A stretch of 64,000 nucleotides of DNA from Mesorhizobium sp. M1C.F.Ca.ET.210.01.1.1 (GCF_004791585.1 NZ_SRUU01000010.1:156656-220655), one strand, 5' to 3'. Shown: positions 28,153 through 37,639, numbered from the stretch's first letter. Notes: generated by a model not told the origin, from the letters alone. Translations and numbers: made by a program.

Positions 28153-28701
28153 ATGAAATACGCCGAACCGCAAAGCCCCGTGTCCTTCGTAGCCAATGTC
28201 GCCCGCCTGCCGCAAAAGGGCTTGCCGGTCGTGATCGAGGCGGATGAGCGCCAGCGCGCGGCACTTGCAGCCGAGTACGATCTGCTCTTGGTCGAGAGCT
28301 ACCGCGCCGAGCTGCTTGTGACGTCCTGGAAGCGCAACGGCGTCAAGGTCAGCGGCCGCGTCGAGGCCGGTATCACGCAGGCTTGCATCGTCACCCTCGA
28401 TCCGGTCGCCGCCCATATCGACGAGCCCGTCGAGGCGTTGTTCCTGCCCGAGCAGTCGAAGCTCGGACGCGAGGGCTTCGAGGGCGGCGGCGAGATCGTC
28501 CTCGACGCCGACGGGCCGGACAGTCCCGAAACCTTTTCCGGCGACACCATCGATGTCGGTGCGCTCGCGGAGCAGTTTTTCGGCCTGGCGATCGATCCTT
28601 ATCCGCGCAAGCCCGGAGCCTCGCTCGACGCCGAGGGCGACGATCCTCCGGAAGAAAGCGAATTCCAGAAAAAGCTGCGTTCGCTGCTCGGAAAATCCTG
28701 A
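28153..28701 (+). CDS. DUF177 (YceD-like) protein
   Basis: A 182-residue protein of the YceD/DUF177 family: VSFVANVARLPQKGLPVVIEA, then VTLDPVAAHIDEPVEALFLP and IDVGALAEQFFGLAIDPYPR. The acidic C-terminus is typical. In many bacteria this gene precedes rpmF and plsX and is linked to 23S rRNA abundance. Here rpmF is absent and plsX follows after 130 bases. It starts with GAGGCGAGA upstream of the ATG. Confidence 0.88.
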   Translation: MKYAEPQSPVSFVANVARLPQKGLPVVIEADERQRAALAAEYDLLLVESYRAELLVTSWKRNGVKVSGRVEAGITQACIVTLDPVAAHIDEPVEALFLPEQSKLGREGFEGGGEIVLDADGPDSPETFSGDTIDVGALAEQFFGLAIDPYPRKPGASLDAEGDDPPEESEFQKKLRSLLGKS

Positions 28702-28831
28702 AGGCCGCCTGGATTTTGGAAAAGTTGGTTGTGCGGCAGCCCAAAACCGGTATTTTCGCCGAACCTTCGCGAGCCCCCTTACCTCGGCAGGCGCCCGCCG
28801 CTAGCCAGGCAAACCGTGAGAAACACACCGC

Positions 28832-29902
28832 GTGATCAGGATTTCCATCGATGCCATGGGCGGCGACCACGGACCAGGCGTCGTCATCCCGGCGCTGATG
28901 ACGGTCGCCATCCGCCGCCCTGACATCCGCTTCGTCATCTATGGCCGCGAGGACGCCGTGCGTCCCGAACTGGCCAAGTTTCCCAAGCTCGCCGAGGTCA
29001 GCGAATTCGTTCATTGCGAGATCGCGGTGAGGATGGACGACAAGCCGAGCCAGGCGCTGCGCCACGGCCGCTGGAAATCGTCGATGTGGAAGGCGGTCGA
29101 GGCGGTGAAGAACGGCGCCGCGCAAGCCTGCATCTCGGCCGGCAACACCGGCGCGCTGATGGCGATGTCAAAATTCTGCCTGCGCACAATGGCTACCATC
29201 GACCGCCCGGCGATCGCAGCGCTTTGGCCGACGACGCGCGGCGAGAGCGTGGTGCTCGACGTCGGCGCCACCATCGGCGCGGATGCCCATCAACTCGTCG
29301 ATTTCGCCATCCTGGGTACCGGCATGGCGCGCTCTGTGTTCGGCATCGAGCGGCCGAGCGTCGGCCTGCTCAATGTCGGCGTCGAGGAGATCAAGGGCCA
29401 GGAGGAGGTCAAGGAGGCTGGGCGCATGCTGCGCGAGGCCAACATGGCTTCGATGAACTATCGCGGCTTCGTCGAGGGCGACGATATCGGCAAGGGCACG
29501 GTCGACGTGGTCGTGAGCGAGGGCTTTGCCGGCAACATCGCGCTCAAGACCGCCGAGGGCACGGCAAGGCAGATCGCCGGCTACCTGCGCGCCGCCATGA
29601 GCCGCACGCTGATGGCCAGGATCGGTTACGTCTTCGCCAAAGGCGCCTTCGACCGGCTGCGCGAGAAGATGGATGTCGGCCGCTCCAACGGCGGCGTCTT
29701 CCTGGGCCTGAACGGCATCGTGGTGAAGAGCCACGGCGGCGCCGATTCGGACGGCTTTGCGGCGGCGATCGAGCTCGGCTACGACATGGTGCGCAACAAT
29801 CTGCTTGACCGGATCGAGGCCGATCTCGATCTGTTCCATGCGCGCAATCCGAATGCCCAGGCAAACAGGAAATCCGGCGTCGCCGTCGACGCCGAGGAAT
29901 AG
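28832..29902 (+). CDS. plsX: Phosphate acyltransferase PlsX
   Basis: A 356-residue enzyme that makes acyl-phosphate from acyl-ACP for phospholipid synthesis. N-terminal [17 protein letters not shown] is canonical. Further motifs are [26 protein letters not shown] and [16 protein letters not shown]. The GTG start fits the family N-terminus. fabH follows 9 bases later. Confidence 0.96.
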   Translation: MIRISIDAMGGDHGPGVVIPALMTVAIRRPDIRFVIYGREDAVRPELAKFPKLAEVSEFVHCEIAVRMDDKPSQALRHGRWKSSMWKAVEAVKNGAAQACISAGNTGALMAMSKFCLRTMATIDRPAIAALWPTTRGESVVLDVGATIGADAHQLVDFAILGTGMARSVFGIERPSVGLLNVGVEEIKGQEEVKEAGRMLREANMASMNYRGFVEGDDIGKGTVDVVVSEGFAGNIALKTAEGTARQIAGYLRAAMSRTLMARIGYVFAKGAFDRLREKMDVGRSNGGVFLGLNGIVVKSHGGADSDGFAAAIELGYDMVRNNLLDRIEADLDLFHARNPNAQANRKSGVAVDAEE

Positions 29903-29911
29903 GAACGAACC

Positions 29912-30883
29912 TTGATCAGATCAGTCGTGCGCGGCAACGGTGCCGCGCTGCCCCGCCGCATCATGAAGAACGCCGACTTCGAAGGCATGGTCGAGACCTC
30001 CGACGAGTGGATCGTCCAGCGCACCGGCATTCGCCAGCGCCACGTCGCGGCCGATGACGAGACGACGGCCTCGCTGGGCGAGGCGGCGGCGCGCGCCGCG
30101 CTCGACAGCGCCGGCTTGACGCCTGCCGACATCGACCTGATCGTGCTGGCGACATCGACGCCCAACAACACTTTTCCCGCGACCGCGGTGGAGATCCAGA
30201 ACCGGCTCGGCATGCATCACGGCTTCGCCTTCGACATGCAGGCCGTGTGCTCGGGCTTCGTCTATGCGGTCGCCACCGCCGATCTCTATATCCGCGGCGG
30301 GCTGGCAAAACGCGTGCTGGTGATCGGCTCGGAAACCTTCTCGCGCATCCTCGACTGGAGCGACCGCTCGACCTGCGTGCTTTTCGGCGATGGCGCCGGG
30401 GCGGTTGTGCTCGAGGCAGCGGAGGGGGCGGGCAGCATCGCCGATCGCGGCGTGCTGGCGGCCAGCCTGCGCTCGGATGGCGTCCACAAGGAGAAGCTCT
30501 TCGTCGACGGCGGCCCATCGACGACGGGCACGGTCGGCCATCTCAGGATGGAAGGCCGCGAGGTGTTCAAGCACGCGGTCGGCATGATCACCGACGTCAT
30601 CGAAGCGACCTTTGCGCAGGCCGGGATCACGGCGCAGGACCTCGACTGGTTCGTGCCGCATCAGGCCAATAAACGGATTATTGACGCTTCCGCCAAGAAG
30701 CTCGGGATTGCCGAACAGAAAGTTGTGGTCACCGTCGATTTGCACGGTAACACCTCTGCTGCCTCCGTGCCGCTCGCCTTGTCGGTGGCCGTCGCCGATG
30801 GCCGCATCAAGAAGGGCGACCTGGTTCTGCTCGAGGCGATGGGCGGAGGTTTCACCTGGGGCGCGGTGTTGCTCCGCTGGTAA
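29912..30883 (+). CDS. fabH: 3-oxoacyl-ACP synthase III
   Basis: A 323-residue condensing enzyme that starts fatty-acid synthesis from acetyl-CoA and malonyl-ACP. The catalytic triad is C113 (QAVCSGF), the His of [11 protein letters not shown] near 249, and the Asn of [14 protein letters not shown] near 279. The start is a TTG directly preceding the conserved [15 protein letters not shown], with AGGAACG upstream. It follows plsX by nine bases and is followed by ihfA. Confidence 0.96.
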   Translation: MIRSVVRGNGAALPRRIMKNADFEGMVETSDEWIVQRTGIRQRHVAADDETTASLGEAAARAALDSAGLTPADIDLIVLATSTPNNTFPATAVEIQNRLGMHHGFAFDMQAVCSGFVYAVATADLYIRGGLAKRVLVIGSETFSRILDWSDRSTCVLFGDGAGAVVLEAAEGAGSIADRGVLAASLRSDGVHKEKLFVDGGPSTTGTVGHLRMEGREVFKHAVGMITDVIEATFAQAGITAQDLDWFVPHQANKRIIDASAKKLGIAEQKVVVTVDLHGNTSAASVPLALSVAVADGRIKKGDLVLLEAMGGGFTWGAVLLRW

Positions 30884-30988
30884 GTGCCGAACGCGCTGGT
30901 TCGGTCCTTGACCTTGCCGGATCAATTACTTAGGCTCTGCCGCTGGCTGTATCGATTTACGTTTTTTTGAGCTGATGGGACGGTTTGC

Positions 30989-31312
30989 ATGGGGGGAAAG
31001 ACACTTACGCGTGCCGACCTTGCCGAAGCCGTTTACCGCAAGGTTGGGTTGTCGCGAACTGAATCGGCCGAACTCGTCGAGGCCGTTCTGGATGAAATCT
31101 GCGAGGCCATCGTTCGCGGTGAAACGGTGAAGCTGTCGTCCTTCGCAACCTTCCATGTCCGCTCCAAGAACGAGCGCATCGGTCGCAATCCGAAGACCGG
31201 CGAGGAAGTGCCTATCCTGCCGCGCCGGGTGATGACGTTCAAATCGTCGAACGTGCTGAAGAACCGCATTCTGCGCTCGCACCAGAACAGCAAGGCCAAG
31301 GGCGGCAAATAG
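30989..31312 (+). CDS. ihfA: Integration host factor subunit alpha
   Basis: A 107-residue DNA-bending protein of the HU/IHF family. [20 protein letters not shown] forms the dimer helices. [16 protein letters not shown] holds the DNA-intercalating Pro on the beta arm, and VLKNRI follows. The basic tail SKAKGGK is typical. It follows fabH and precedes a MerR regulator, a common rhizobial order. Confidence 0.95.
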   Translation: MGGKTLTRADLAEAVYRKVGLSRTESAELVEAVLDEICEAIVRGETVKLSSFATFHVRSKNERIGRNPKTGEEVPILPRRVMTFKSSNVLKNRILRSHQNSKAKGGK

Positions 31313-31441
31313 CGCGCCGGCAAATACGGTTGAAAACCGCCGTCAGCTCTGACGCTGGGCTTGAATATCGTTTCATAAATCGCTGAAATAAGACCCGATT
31401 CGGATCAACCCCGGATCGCGGTCCAGCGTGAGGATTCGCCC

Positions 31442-31981
31442 ATGGACAAAAGCCCCGATGCTTTCCGCACAATCAGCGAAGTCGCGGAAGATCTTGACCT
31501 GCCGCAGCATGTGCTGCGCTTCTGGGAAACGCGTTTTAACCAGATCAAGCCGATGAAGCGCGGCGGCGGCCGCCGTTACTACAGGCCGCAGGATGTCGAA
31601 CTGATCAAGGGCATAAGGCACATGCTCTACGACCAGGGCTACACGATCAAGGGCGTGCAGAAGCTGCTGCGCGAGAACGGCAACCATTTCCTGGTCGCCA
31701 TCGGCAATGGCGACATGGCCGCCGTCGAGGCGATCGCGCAGCGCCGTCAGGCCGATCAGGTGCCGCTGACCGCGGCCGCCCAGCCGCGCGGCGACGAGGA
31801 TGCGCTGGTCGGCCAGCCCAAGGTGAAGCCCAGCCGCCGTTTCTTCGGCCTCGGCAAGGGCGACGACGAAGGCCCCGTGCAGCCGGACTCCTCGAAACTG
31901 TCGCGCGACAACCGCGCTTTGCTGCAGGAGGCGCTCTTTGACCTCCTGGAGTGCAAGCGGCTGCTCGACCAGGTGCGTTGA
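31442..31981 (+). CDS. MerR family transcriptional regulator
   Basis: A 179-residue regulator whose N-terminal winged helix reads [22 protein letters not shown], with [21 protein letters not shown] as the wing. The C-terminal part is not a known effector domain and is rich in Gly, Arg and Asp. No Cys cluster indicates metal sensing. It follows ihfA by 129 bases, as in many alphaproteobacteria. The target genes are unknown. Confidence 0.9.
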   Translation: MDKSPDAFRTISEVAEDLDLPQHVLRFWETRFNQIKPMKRGGGRRYYRPQDVELIKGIRHMLYDQGYTIKGVQKLLRENGNHFLVAIGNGDMAAVEAIAQRRQADQVPLTAAAQPRGDEDALVGQPKVKPSRRFFGLGKGDDEGPVQPDSSKLSRDNRALLQEALFDLLECKRLLDQVR

Positions 31982-32078
31982 GTTGCCGGTCTTGGACTGA
32001 ACGGCCATCGTCTTTGACAGCCGGAACTGCCGTCGCGCCCATGCGTTAGGCCTTCTCTGCAAGAGAAGGATACCTGGC

Positions 32079-32375
32079 ATGGCGTTGTTCGCGACCGATC
32101 ACGATCTGGACAGGCAGTTTGCGGCGCTCTCGCGGCAAGTCGACGATCTCAGGAAAACCTTGGCTAAACGCGGCGACGCCTATTACGAGGACGGCCGCGA
32201 GGCGGCGTCCGACTACTATTCGCATCTCGCCGACCGCCTCCACGAGGCGCTGCCGGCAGTCAGACGAAGGGGCAGGGCGCTCGAGCGCACCGCGCGCGAT
32301 CATCCGGCCACCGCCGCCGCCGTCGGCCTTGTCGTGGTCGGCCTGCTTGCCGGCCTTCTCCTCAGCCGGCGCTGA
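32079..32375 (+). CDS. Small membrane-anchored helical protein (DUF883/ElaB-like)
   Basis: A 98-residue protein with an amphipathic helical N-terminal part (LDRQFAALSRQVDDLRKTLAKR) and one C-terminal membrane segment (AAAVGLVVVGLLAGLLLSRR). This layout matches ElaB/YqjD-type proteins that tether ribosomes to the inner membrane in E. coli; the assignment here rests on architecture only. A bidirectional-looking hairpin follows. Confidence 0.7.
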   Translation: MALFATDHDLDRQFAALSRQVDDLRKTLAKRGDAYYEDGREAASDYYSHLADRLHEALPAVRRRGRALERTARDHPATAAAVGLVVVGLLAGLLLSRR

Positions 32376-32397
32376 ACTTCGATGGACTGCGAAACAG

Positions 32398-32428
32398 AAA
32401 TGGCGGCCGCTCGTTGCGGCCGCCATTT
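32398..32428. terminator. GC-rich hairpin, probable terminator between convergent genes
   Basis: 13-bp perfect stem AAATGGCGGCCGC / GCGGCCGCCATTT with loop TCGTT. It lies between a plus-strand gene ending at 32375 and a minus-strand gene ending at 32495. It lacks a long T-run. Confidence 0.65.
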
Positions 32429-32494
32429 CCGTTCCCTTGGAGGATGATCTCGAAACAGAGAGTCCTATCGGGATGGAACAGGCTCCAACCGCGA

Positions 32495-32755
32495 TCAGTT
32501 AGCGAGCTTGAGCCGGGTCTTCGGGTCGACCTTCATGACCTGGCTGCACTTGCCGTAGACAGTGCCGTTCTTGTCGGTGGCGTCGGTGTAGGTGCCCTTG
32601 CAGTCGAGCTGCAGCACAAGACAGGAGCCTGAGCCCTTGCAGACAGCGCCGCCGTCGCCGGTCGGATGCGTGCCGGCAAAGGCCGGTGCCGAGACCGAGC
32701 CGAAAGCCGAGACGACGAGGGCAGCGGCGAGCGAGATACGCTTGAAGTTGGTCAT
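32495..32755 (-). CDS. Small secreted protein with four Cys
   Basis: An 86-residue protein with a signal peptide (MTNFKRISLAAALVVSAFG to AFAG near 28). The mature part has four Cys: VCKGSGSC, LDCKG and GKCSQ, which could form two disulfides. The function is unknown. The start is supported by GGAAGG upstream; longer frames read through non-coding sequence. It stands alone. Confidence 0.65.
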   Translation of the reverse strand: MTNFKRISLAAALVVSAFGSVSAPAFAGTHPTGDGGAVCKGSGSCLVLQLDCKGTYTDATDKNGTVYGKCSQVMKVDPKTRLKLAN

Positions 32756-33114
32756 TTGCGCATTTCCTTCCATTGGTTGTCGGGATCGCGTTCTTGGCGT
32801 CCCGGTTGGGTTGAGGAGCGCCTTCGCGGCGCCCATGACCGCTTGGTGCGCCGTCCAATGGGAAGGTTCACGTCCCGTGCGATTTTTTTCGCCGGGGCAG
32901 ATGTGGGGCGTTGCTCTGGAAGGTGTCAGGCGTTGGATTGGTTTGCGCGGCAAGAGGCCGGACTGGGACGAAAGCATCGAACGCGGCTGCGCGCGCCATC
33001 GGGTCACCGAATGCTCAAAGGACGACGTTGCCCGGGGAGCGAAAAATTCCGACGGGAAGACAAGCCCGATCGATATGCGGAAAGCCTGTCTTCCCATCGG
33101 TAGGTGGGGAGGAA
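32756..33114. other. Intergenic region without recognisable gene
   Basis: No frame has both a start with ribosome site and protein-like composition. The run CGATTTTTTTCGCC at 32880 is AT-rich but unassigned. The region must hold the promoter of the four-Cys gene and the end of the His-rich gene. Confidence 0.4.
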
Positions 33115-33312
33115 TCAGGCCTTCTTCGCGACCATCCTCTTGTGGTGGTGGTGGCGATGGTGATGGTGGTGACGGTGGTGATGACGGTGCCAGCGGTGAT
33201 GATGGTGATGCTTATGCATTGGAGCCGCATCGGCGCTGGTCGTGCCGAGGATCGGCATGGTGAACGCCAGGGCCAGAGCCAGCCCGAGCGGGGACAGGAG
33301 AGACTTCGTCAT
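33115..33312 (-). CDS. Histidine-rich small secreted protein
   Basis: A 65-residue peptide with a signal sequence (MTKSLLSPLGLALALAF to SADAAP near 32). The mature part is dominated by His: clusters KHHHHHRWHRHHH and RHHHHHRHHHHKR give 19 His in about 27 residues, then a basic KRMVAKKA end. Such peptides can bind Ni, Zn, Co or Cu, but no specific role can be claimed. The start has GAAAGGAAACGAAATC upstream; an in-frame ATG 19 codons earlier spoils the signal. Simple-repeat DNA could vary in length. Confidence 0.65.
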   Translation of the reverse strand: MTKSLLSPLGLALALAFTMPILGTTSADAAPMHKHHHHHRWHRHHHRHHHHHRHHHHKRMVAKKA

Positions 33313-33551
33313 GATTTCGTTTCCTTTCGCGGGCATTCCGAGATTCACCGGACCAAATCGGTGACCCAAGCCTCGCGATCGGGACTATCCTCCTGGTTTT
33401 TTTCGACAATTTTTCCGGACTGTAGATTTTTGTTTCCGGATCGTTTCCGGCTGGACCACGATGGCCCTGCGCGCCTCGCCGGACGCGCAGGGCACACAGC
33501 GGCATCGGGACCTTTTTGGGGTGCGTTTGGTCGGTGCGCCGGCTTCTCGCC

Positions 33552-34148
33552 TCACATCGGCGGGGCGACGCCATGATTGCCGACCACCACGCGGCGCGAA
33601 ACGAGCTTGCCGTCGCTGCCGCGCTCGGCGCTGACGAACACCGCCATGCCCGGCTTGAGATCCGCCGGCGTGGCGGTCGCGAAGGTCACGATCGGTGTCG
33701 ATTGCGGAATGGCGATCTCCTTCTTCAGGCCATTGCTGTAGGTGAGCGTCACCGTCTGGCCGTTGATCCCTGTCACGTCGGCCACGGTGCCGTTGGTCAT
33801 CCGGCTGTTGGGCTGCAGATCCCAGTCACGGTCGCCTTCTCCCGTTCCCCTCAACGCCGCCGGGAAGATCACGACTTCCAGCGCGCCGCTGCCGCCATCA
33901 ACCTTGGAGACCGACGCGATGCCGAGGAAATCACCCTGCTTGATATCGGTGGCCGACGCCTTGGCGCCGGAGATCATCCAGCCGGGGGTAAGGGTGACTG
34001 TATCGGTCTTGCCGTCGTGGGCTTTCACCGTCAACGCCGTTCCGGCGAGGTCGACCACCGTTCCGCGCACACGCACGGTGTCCGCCTGTGCGGCGCCCGC
34101 AAGGCTTGAAACCGTGCCGAGCACAATCGCGAATAATTTCAGTTTCAT
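33552..34148 (-). CDS. Exported protein with OB-like repeats (DUF5666-like)
   Basis: A 198-residue protein with signal peptide (MKLKLFAIVLGTVSSLAG to AAQA near 23). The mature part is beta-rich: VRVRGTVVDLAGTALTVKA and a second related segment GTVADVTGINGQTVTLTYSN. These repeats recall DUF5666 proteins, but the match is weak. The substrate and role are unknown. A longer frame exists, but the signal begins at 34148. Confidence 0.65.
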   Translation of the reverse strand: MKLKLFAIVLGTVSSLAGAAQADTVRVRGTVVDLAGTALTVKAHDGKTDTVTLTPGWMISGAKASATDIKQGDFLGIASVSKVDGGSGALEVVIFPAALRGTGEGDRDWDLQPNSRMTNGTVADVTGINGQTVTLTYSNGLKKEIAIPQSTPIVTFATATPADLKPGMAVFVSAERGSDGKLVSRRVVVGNHGVAPPM

Positions 34149-34448
34149 GCTATCCGATCCTTTCAAAGCGGCTGGCGCCACCCGCCGTCGGCCAGCGACG
34201 GAAAGCTAACGAACCGGAGCGGGCAAAATGCCGGCGGACCCCGGCCTGCAGCGCTTCAAAAGAACTTGATTGAGCGCAGGGCTATCCTACATTCTGCAAG
34301 CCAGCGGCCCCCAACCGGGAGCGCCGGTTCACGATGGCGTGACGGTCGCAACGGCCCCTCTTGGCAAATCACCTGTTAACGGCCATTCTCCCGGCCGTCT
34401 CAGGCAACGCCACATTTCATCTGTCTTGTTTCATCCCAAGGAGTTGCC
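34149..34448. other. Divergent promoter region between an exported-protein gene and an XRE gene
   Basis: No gene is seen in these 300 bases. Both flanking genes start outward, so the two promoters should lie here, but no clear -35/-10 pair stands out. Confidence 0.4.
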
Positions 34449-34715
34449 ATGCCCAACACCGCACGAAACGCTGTTTCCAACGACATGATTGCCGCGTCCG
34501 GCCTCAATCCGCTCAAGGCCGCGCGCGAAACGAGGGGATATACGATCGAAGAGCTCTCATTGACTTGCGGCCTGGCCGTGGGCGAGATCGTCGAGATCGA
34601 GGACGGCAAGGACGCCGACCCCGCCAAGTTGAGGCGTATCGCTTCCGCGCTGCAGATGCCGGAAGAGGAATTGATCACGGTGCCGGCCGAAGAGAACCGG
34701 CCCACGCAGCAATAG
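34449..34715 (+). CDS. Small XRE-type helix-turn-helix protein
   Basis: An 88-residue protein whose residues ~20-75 fit the Cro/CI fold: LNPLKAARETRGYTIEELSL, GLAVGEIVEIEDGKDADP and KLRRIASALQMPEEEL. The first 20 residues and the short acidic tail are extra. AAGGAG precedes the ATG at optimal spacing. It is followed by its own terminator; its target is unknown. Confidence 0.82.
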   Translation: MPNTARNAVSNDMIAASGLNPLKAARETRGYTIEELSLTCGLAVGEIVEIEDGKDADPAKLRRIASALQMPEEELITVPAEENRPTQQ

Positions 34716-34736
34716 AGACGCCGAAGCGTCCGCATG

Positions 34737-34775
34737 AAAAAGCCTGCCACGGTAGCGCCATGGCGGGCTTTTTTG
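34737..34775 (+). terminator. Rho-independent terminator after the XRE gene
   Basis: AAAAAGCCTGCCA pairs with TGGCGGGCTTTTTT (one G-T pair) around an 11-base loop. It lies 21 bases after the stop. Confidence 0.88.
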
Positions 34776-34889
34776 CGGCTTCGACGCATGGTTCCCGGCT
34801 CTTGCCAACAGCCCAGGCGCCATGTGCCAATCCCGACCGGCACCGCGATTCGGGCGGCGTCGGCCAACACGCCTGACGAGGGTCCGCTC

Positions 34890-35348
34890 ATGAGCCTGGA
34901 ATCGGTCCGCGCCTTCTTCGCCGAAAATGCGCCCGACATCGAGGTTCTGGTCACCGACGCGAGCTCGGCCACCGTGGCGCTGGCGGCGGAGGCGCATGGC
35001 GTGACGCCGGCGCAGATCGCCAAGACCATCTGCATGCGAGTCGGCGAAAGGACCATGCTGGTCGTGACCAGCGGCACCGCCAGGCTCGACAATCGCAAGT
35101 GCAAGGACACGCTCGGCGGCAAGCCGCGCATGCTTGACGGCGAACAGGTGCTCGCGGCGACCAGCCATCCGCCGGGCGGCGTCTGCCCCTTCGGCCTGCC
35201 GGCGCCGCTGCCGGTCTATTGCGATGAGTCGCTACGAGCCTTCGACGAGGTCGTCCCCGCCGCTGGCGCCACCAACGCCGCCGTGCGCATCGCGCCGCAG
35301 CGCATGGCCGATCTGGTTGGCGCTGAATGGGTCGATGTTTGCCAGTAG
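34890..35348 (+). CDS. YbaK/EbsC family aminoacyl-tRNA deacylase-like protein
   Basis: A 152-residue editing-domain protein related to ProXp/YbaK. Motifs are AQIAKTICMRVGERTMLVVTSG with the conserved Lys, ATSHPPGGVCPFGL and VPAAGATNAAVRIAP. Such proteins hydrolyse mischarged tRNAs (Cys- or Ala-tRNA-Pro). The chosen ATG at 34890 starts the conserved LESVRAFF segment; a longer frame would run back across the terminator. Confidence 0.9.
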   Translation: MSLESVRAFFAENAPDIEVLVTDASSATVALAAEAHGVTPAQIAKTICMRVGERTMLVVTSGTARLDNRKCKDTLGGKPRMLDGEQVLAATSHPPGGVCPFGLPAPLPVYCDESLRAFDEVVPAAGATNAAVRIAPQRMADLVGAEWVDVCQ

Positions 35349-35455
35349 GAGATCGTCTCTTGCCTTCCTATGTGCACGGCGAGCGCTGCACGGGTAGGGG
35401 AGAGATCCAGCGTCTGCTTTGGCGAGGGGTTTGGCGACTGCCGACGCGCAGGTGA

Positions 35456-35581
35456 TCACTTGGCAAGCGCTGCACCAAGAATGTTTCGTTGCAGGGCGGC
35501 GCTATAGGCCCCCTCGTTCGCAAATCTATCCCACATAGCGAAGCAGCTAGAGAGCGCGGCCAGAGCTAGAATCGTGCGCAT
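35456..35581 (-). CDS. Very small hypothetical protein
   Basis: A 41-residue frame with one hydrophobic N-terminal stretch (MRTILALAALSSCFAMW) followed by a polar tail (DRFANEGAYSAALQRN). The main support is a strong GGAGG seven bases before the ATG. No family is recognised; the layout suits a small membrane or exported peptide. Confidence 0.45.
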   Translation of the reverse strand: MRTILALAALSSCFAMWDRFANEGAYSAALQRNILGAALAK

Positions 35582-35813
35582 TGAAACCTCCGCCACAAAC
35601 GCCTGAAAATCGCGCAATGCTACGGTCGGCTCAGAATGCAAACTATTGCCAATAAAGTAGGTGAACGCGATTGGACCCGTCCTTGCGCCTACGGCAAATA
35701 GATGAGCCCGCGTCAACCAATCGATGATGAGGCCCATCCTGGCCCGGTGTTACTTAAAGGGGCGGTAACCCGGTTTTGCAGCCCAAGAAGCCAGTCGGCT
35801 TTAGGGGTTGGAT

Positions 35814-36017
35814 ATGAGCAAGATGACTCTCGTCGCTATCGCTATCCTCGCAATCAGCATCGGCAATGCCGAAGCCAGGGACCGTAAGGTCCGGCCGGTT
35901 TGCACGGCGTCAAGCCCGCTCTTCGATGTCTTGGGCGGCAGCTGTTTTCTCGTCAAAGGTTCGATGATCTATGGCCACATCGCGGATCTTTCGCAGATAG
36001 TCCAACTGGGCTGGTAG
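35814..36017 (+). CDS. Small secreted hypothetical protein
   Basis: A 67-residue frame with a signal-like start (MSKMTLVAIAILAISIGNAEA, cleavage near 20) and two Cys in the mature part (VCTASS and GSCFLVKG). An in-frame TTG at 35808 is an alternative start. The ribosome site is weak (TAGGGGTTGG). The function is unknown. Confidence 0.45.
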   Translation: MSKMTLVAIAILAISIGNAEARDRKVRPVCTASSPLFDVLGGSCFLVKGSMIYGHIADLSQIVQLGW

Positions 36018-36165
36018 CCAGAGCGGAGCGCTCGACTGAGGAAGGCGAGCTCGATGCCGCAATTCCCGGAGGTTCCGGTTTTCCGGGCTCTTGTTACCCA
36101 GAACAGGTCAATCTTCAGCGATTTTGGGGACGTCGGACTTTGGGGGTAAGTCCTTGATCTTAGAA

Positions 36166-36242
<77 letters not shown>

Positions 36243-36252
36243 GACCGGTGGC

Positions 36253-36282
36253 GATGTATCGTGATAACCACGTGCGGGTCAA
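36253..36282 (-). promoter_or_regulatory. Candidate promoter of tRNA-Pro
   Basis: On the minus strand TTGACC (36277-36282), a 17-18-base spacer and ATACAT/TACATC (36253-36259) lie about 11 bases before the tRNA 5' end. Confidence 0.6.
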
Positions 36283-36295
36283 CCGAATTCGGCGG

Positions 36296-37639
36296 CTATT
36301 TCGCCGATGAAATTGCAGGGGCCGCAACGGAGGAGCGTGCCAGCCGCAATTGCTTCTGATGCCGGTATTCAAGCGCGATCGCGCCCCAGATCAGGCCGAG
36401 CAGCAGATAGAGATGGCGCCAGTGGTCGATGTCGATGAAGGTGCCGAGCCCGATATTGCCGAGATAGGCGACATAGGCGCAAAGCAGATAGGGCTGCCAT
36501 GGCCGGTCGCGCAGAAGGATGCGGAAGCCGGCCGCGATCGTCCAGAGCGTCAGCGTCAGAAACGAGACGAAGCCCAGCCAGCCATAGTCCATCAGCGTCT
36601 TCAGCCAGATGTCGTGCGTGTCCTCGCCATAGATCGTGCCGAAGACCAGCGGGCCGATGCCCAACGGGTGCTCCAGCGCCAGCTGGAAGCCGATCGCGTA
36701 GCGGGCGAAGCGGCCAAGGCGCGCGGTGTCGTAGCTCTGCTCGAGTTGGGCGCGCTGGGTGAACATGTCCGACACGCCCGGCAGTTGCAGGATGACGAGG
36801 ACGGCGATCACCAGCAGCGCGACCGCGGCGATCGTCATCACCACGACCCGCAGCCGGAACATGCCGCTGGCGCTTTGCAGGAACAGGCAAGCGGTGAGCA
36901 GCACCGCCGACACCGCGAACATGCCCCAGGCGCCGCGCGAGAAGGAAAAGAAGATGCCGGCGGTGATGATCAGCAGCGGCACCGCCAGCAGAGGCATGCG
37001 CGACACAGGGCCGGTGAGCAGCAGGTAGAGCAGATAGGTGCCGGGCAGCACCAGGAACGGACCGAACACGTTCGGATCCTGGAAGGCGCCGGCCGCGCGG
37101 TCGTATTTGGTGAACATCTCCGCGCCCGGGAAGGCATGGAAATAGCCGGCAATGCCGAGCAGCGACGTCGCCACCGCCGAGACCACATAGGCGATGAAGA
37201 TCAGCCGGTAGAGGTCGGGCTGGGTCGATGTCGCCGAGGCGAAGAAGACCGCGCTGAAGGTGAGGAACAGCGACACCGCAAGATAGAGCGGCGTGTTGGC
37301 GAGCTCCGCCATCTGCGTCATCGCGATCATGCCGCCGATATTCATCGCCACCAGGAGCACGAGCAGCGGCAATATCGCCCGCGATATCTTCAGGCCGAAC
37401 AGCGCCCAGACGGCGATCAGCCCGGCCATGTAGAGCTCGTAAGGCGCGGGCTCGCTGATGACGAAGCCGGAAAGCAGGATGCCGACGCCGATCGCGGCCG
37501 ACGCGATCAGCGCGATCAGCTTGGCATTGACCGCCTGGGGCGGCAACTGGTTGACCGCCTGAGGCGGCAAATTGTTGATCGCCCGAGGCGACAACTGGTT
37601 GACCGCCGACGCCCGCAGTTCATGCGTGACGGCGCTCAA
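36296..37639 (-). CDS. O-antigen ligase/polymerase family protein
   Basis: A 447-residue membrane protein with about 11 hydrophobic segments and the Wzy_C-like periplasmic loop. The conserved loop includes FSFSRGAWGMFAV and HPLGIGPLVFGTIYGEDTHD, the latter with the catalytic-type His. It would polymerise or ligate repeat units of the exopolysaccharide. The TTG start overlaps the upstream stop. The first 40 residues carry 3.5 copies of an octapeptide (AVNQLPPQ type), unusual for the family. It is the last gene of the wbaP-type unit. Confidence 0.85.
   Translation of the reverse strand: MSAVTHELRASAVNQLSPRAINNLPPQAVNQLPPQAVNAKLIALIASAAIGVGILLSGFVISEPAPYELYMAGLIAVWALFGLKISRAILPLLVLLVAMNIGGMIAMTQMAELANTPLYLAVSLFLTFSAVFFASATSTQPDLYRLIFIAYVVSAVATSLLGIAGYFHAFPGAEMFTKYDRAAGAFQDPNVFGPFLVLPGTYLLYLLLTGPVSRMPLLAVPLLIITAGIFFSFSRGAWGMFAVSAVLLTACLFLQSASGMFRLRVVVMTIAAVALLVIAVLVILQLPGVSDMFTQRAQLEQSYDTARLGRFARYAIGFQLALEHPLGIGPLVFGTIYGEDTHDIWLKTLMDYGWLGFVSFLTLTLWTIAAGFRILLRDRPWQPYLLCAYVAYLGNIGLGTFIDIDHWRHLYLLLGLIWGAIALEYRHQKQLRLARSSVAAPAISSAK
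37527..37610. repeat. 24-base tandem repeat coding for an octapeptide
   Basis: Three full units begin at 37527, 37551 and 37575, followed by half a unit. Each begins TTGAYCGCC and ends GGCRACTGG or similar. The period of 24 keeps the reading frame. Confidence 0.85.

Noticed and set aside
33115..33240. Plus-strand open frame through the His repeat region
   Set aside because: It is the reverse reading of the His codons (GTG/ATG repeats) and has no ribosome site; the minus strand has a proper signal peptide.
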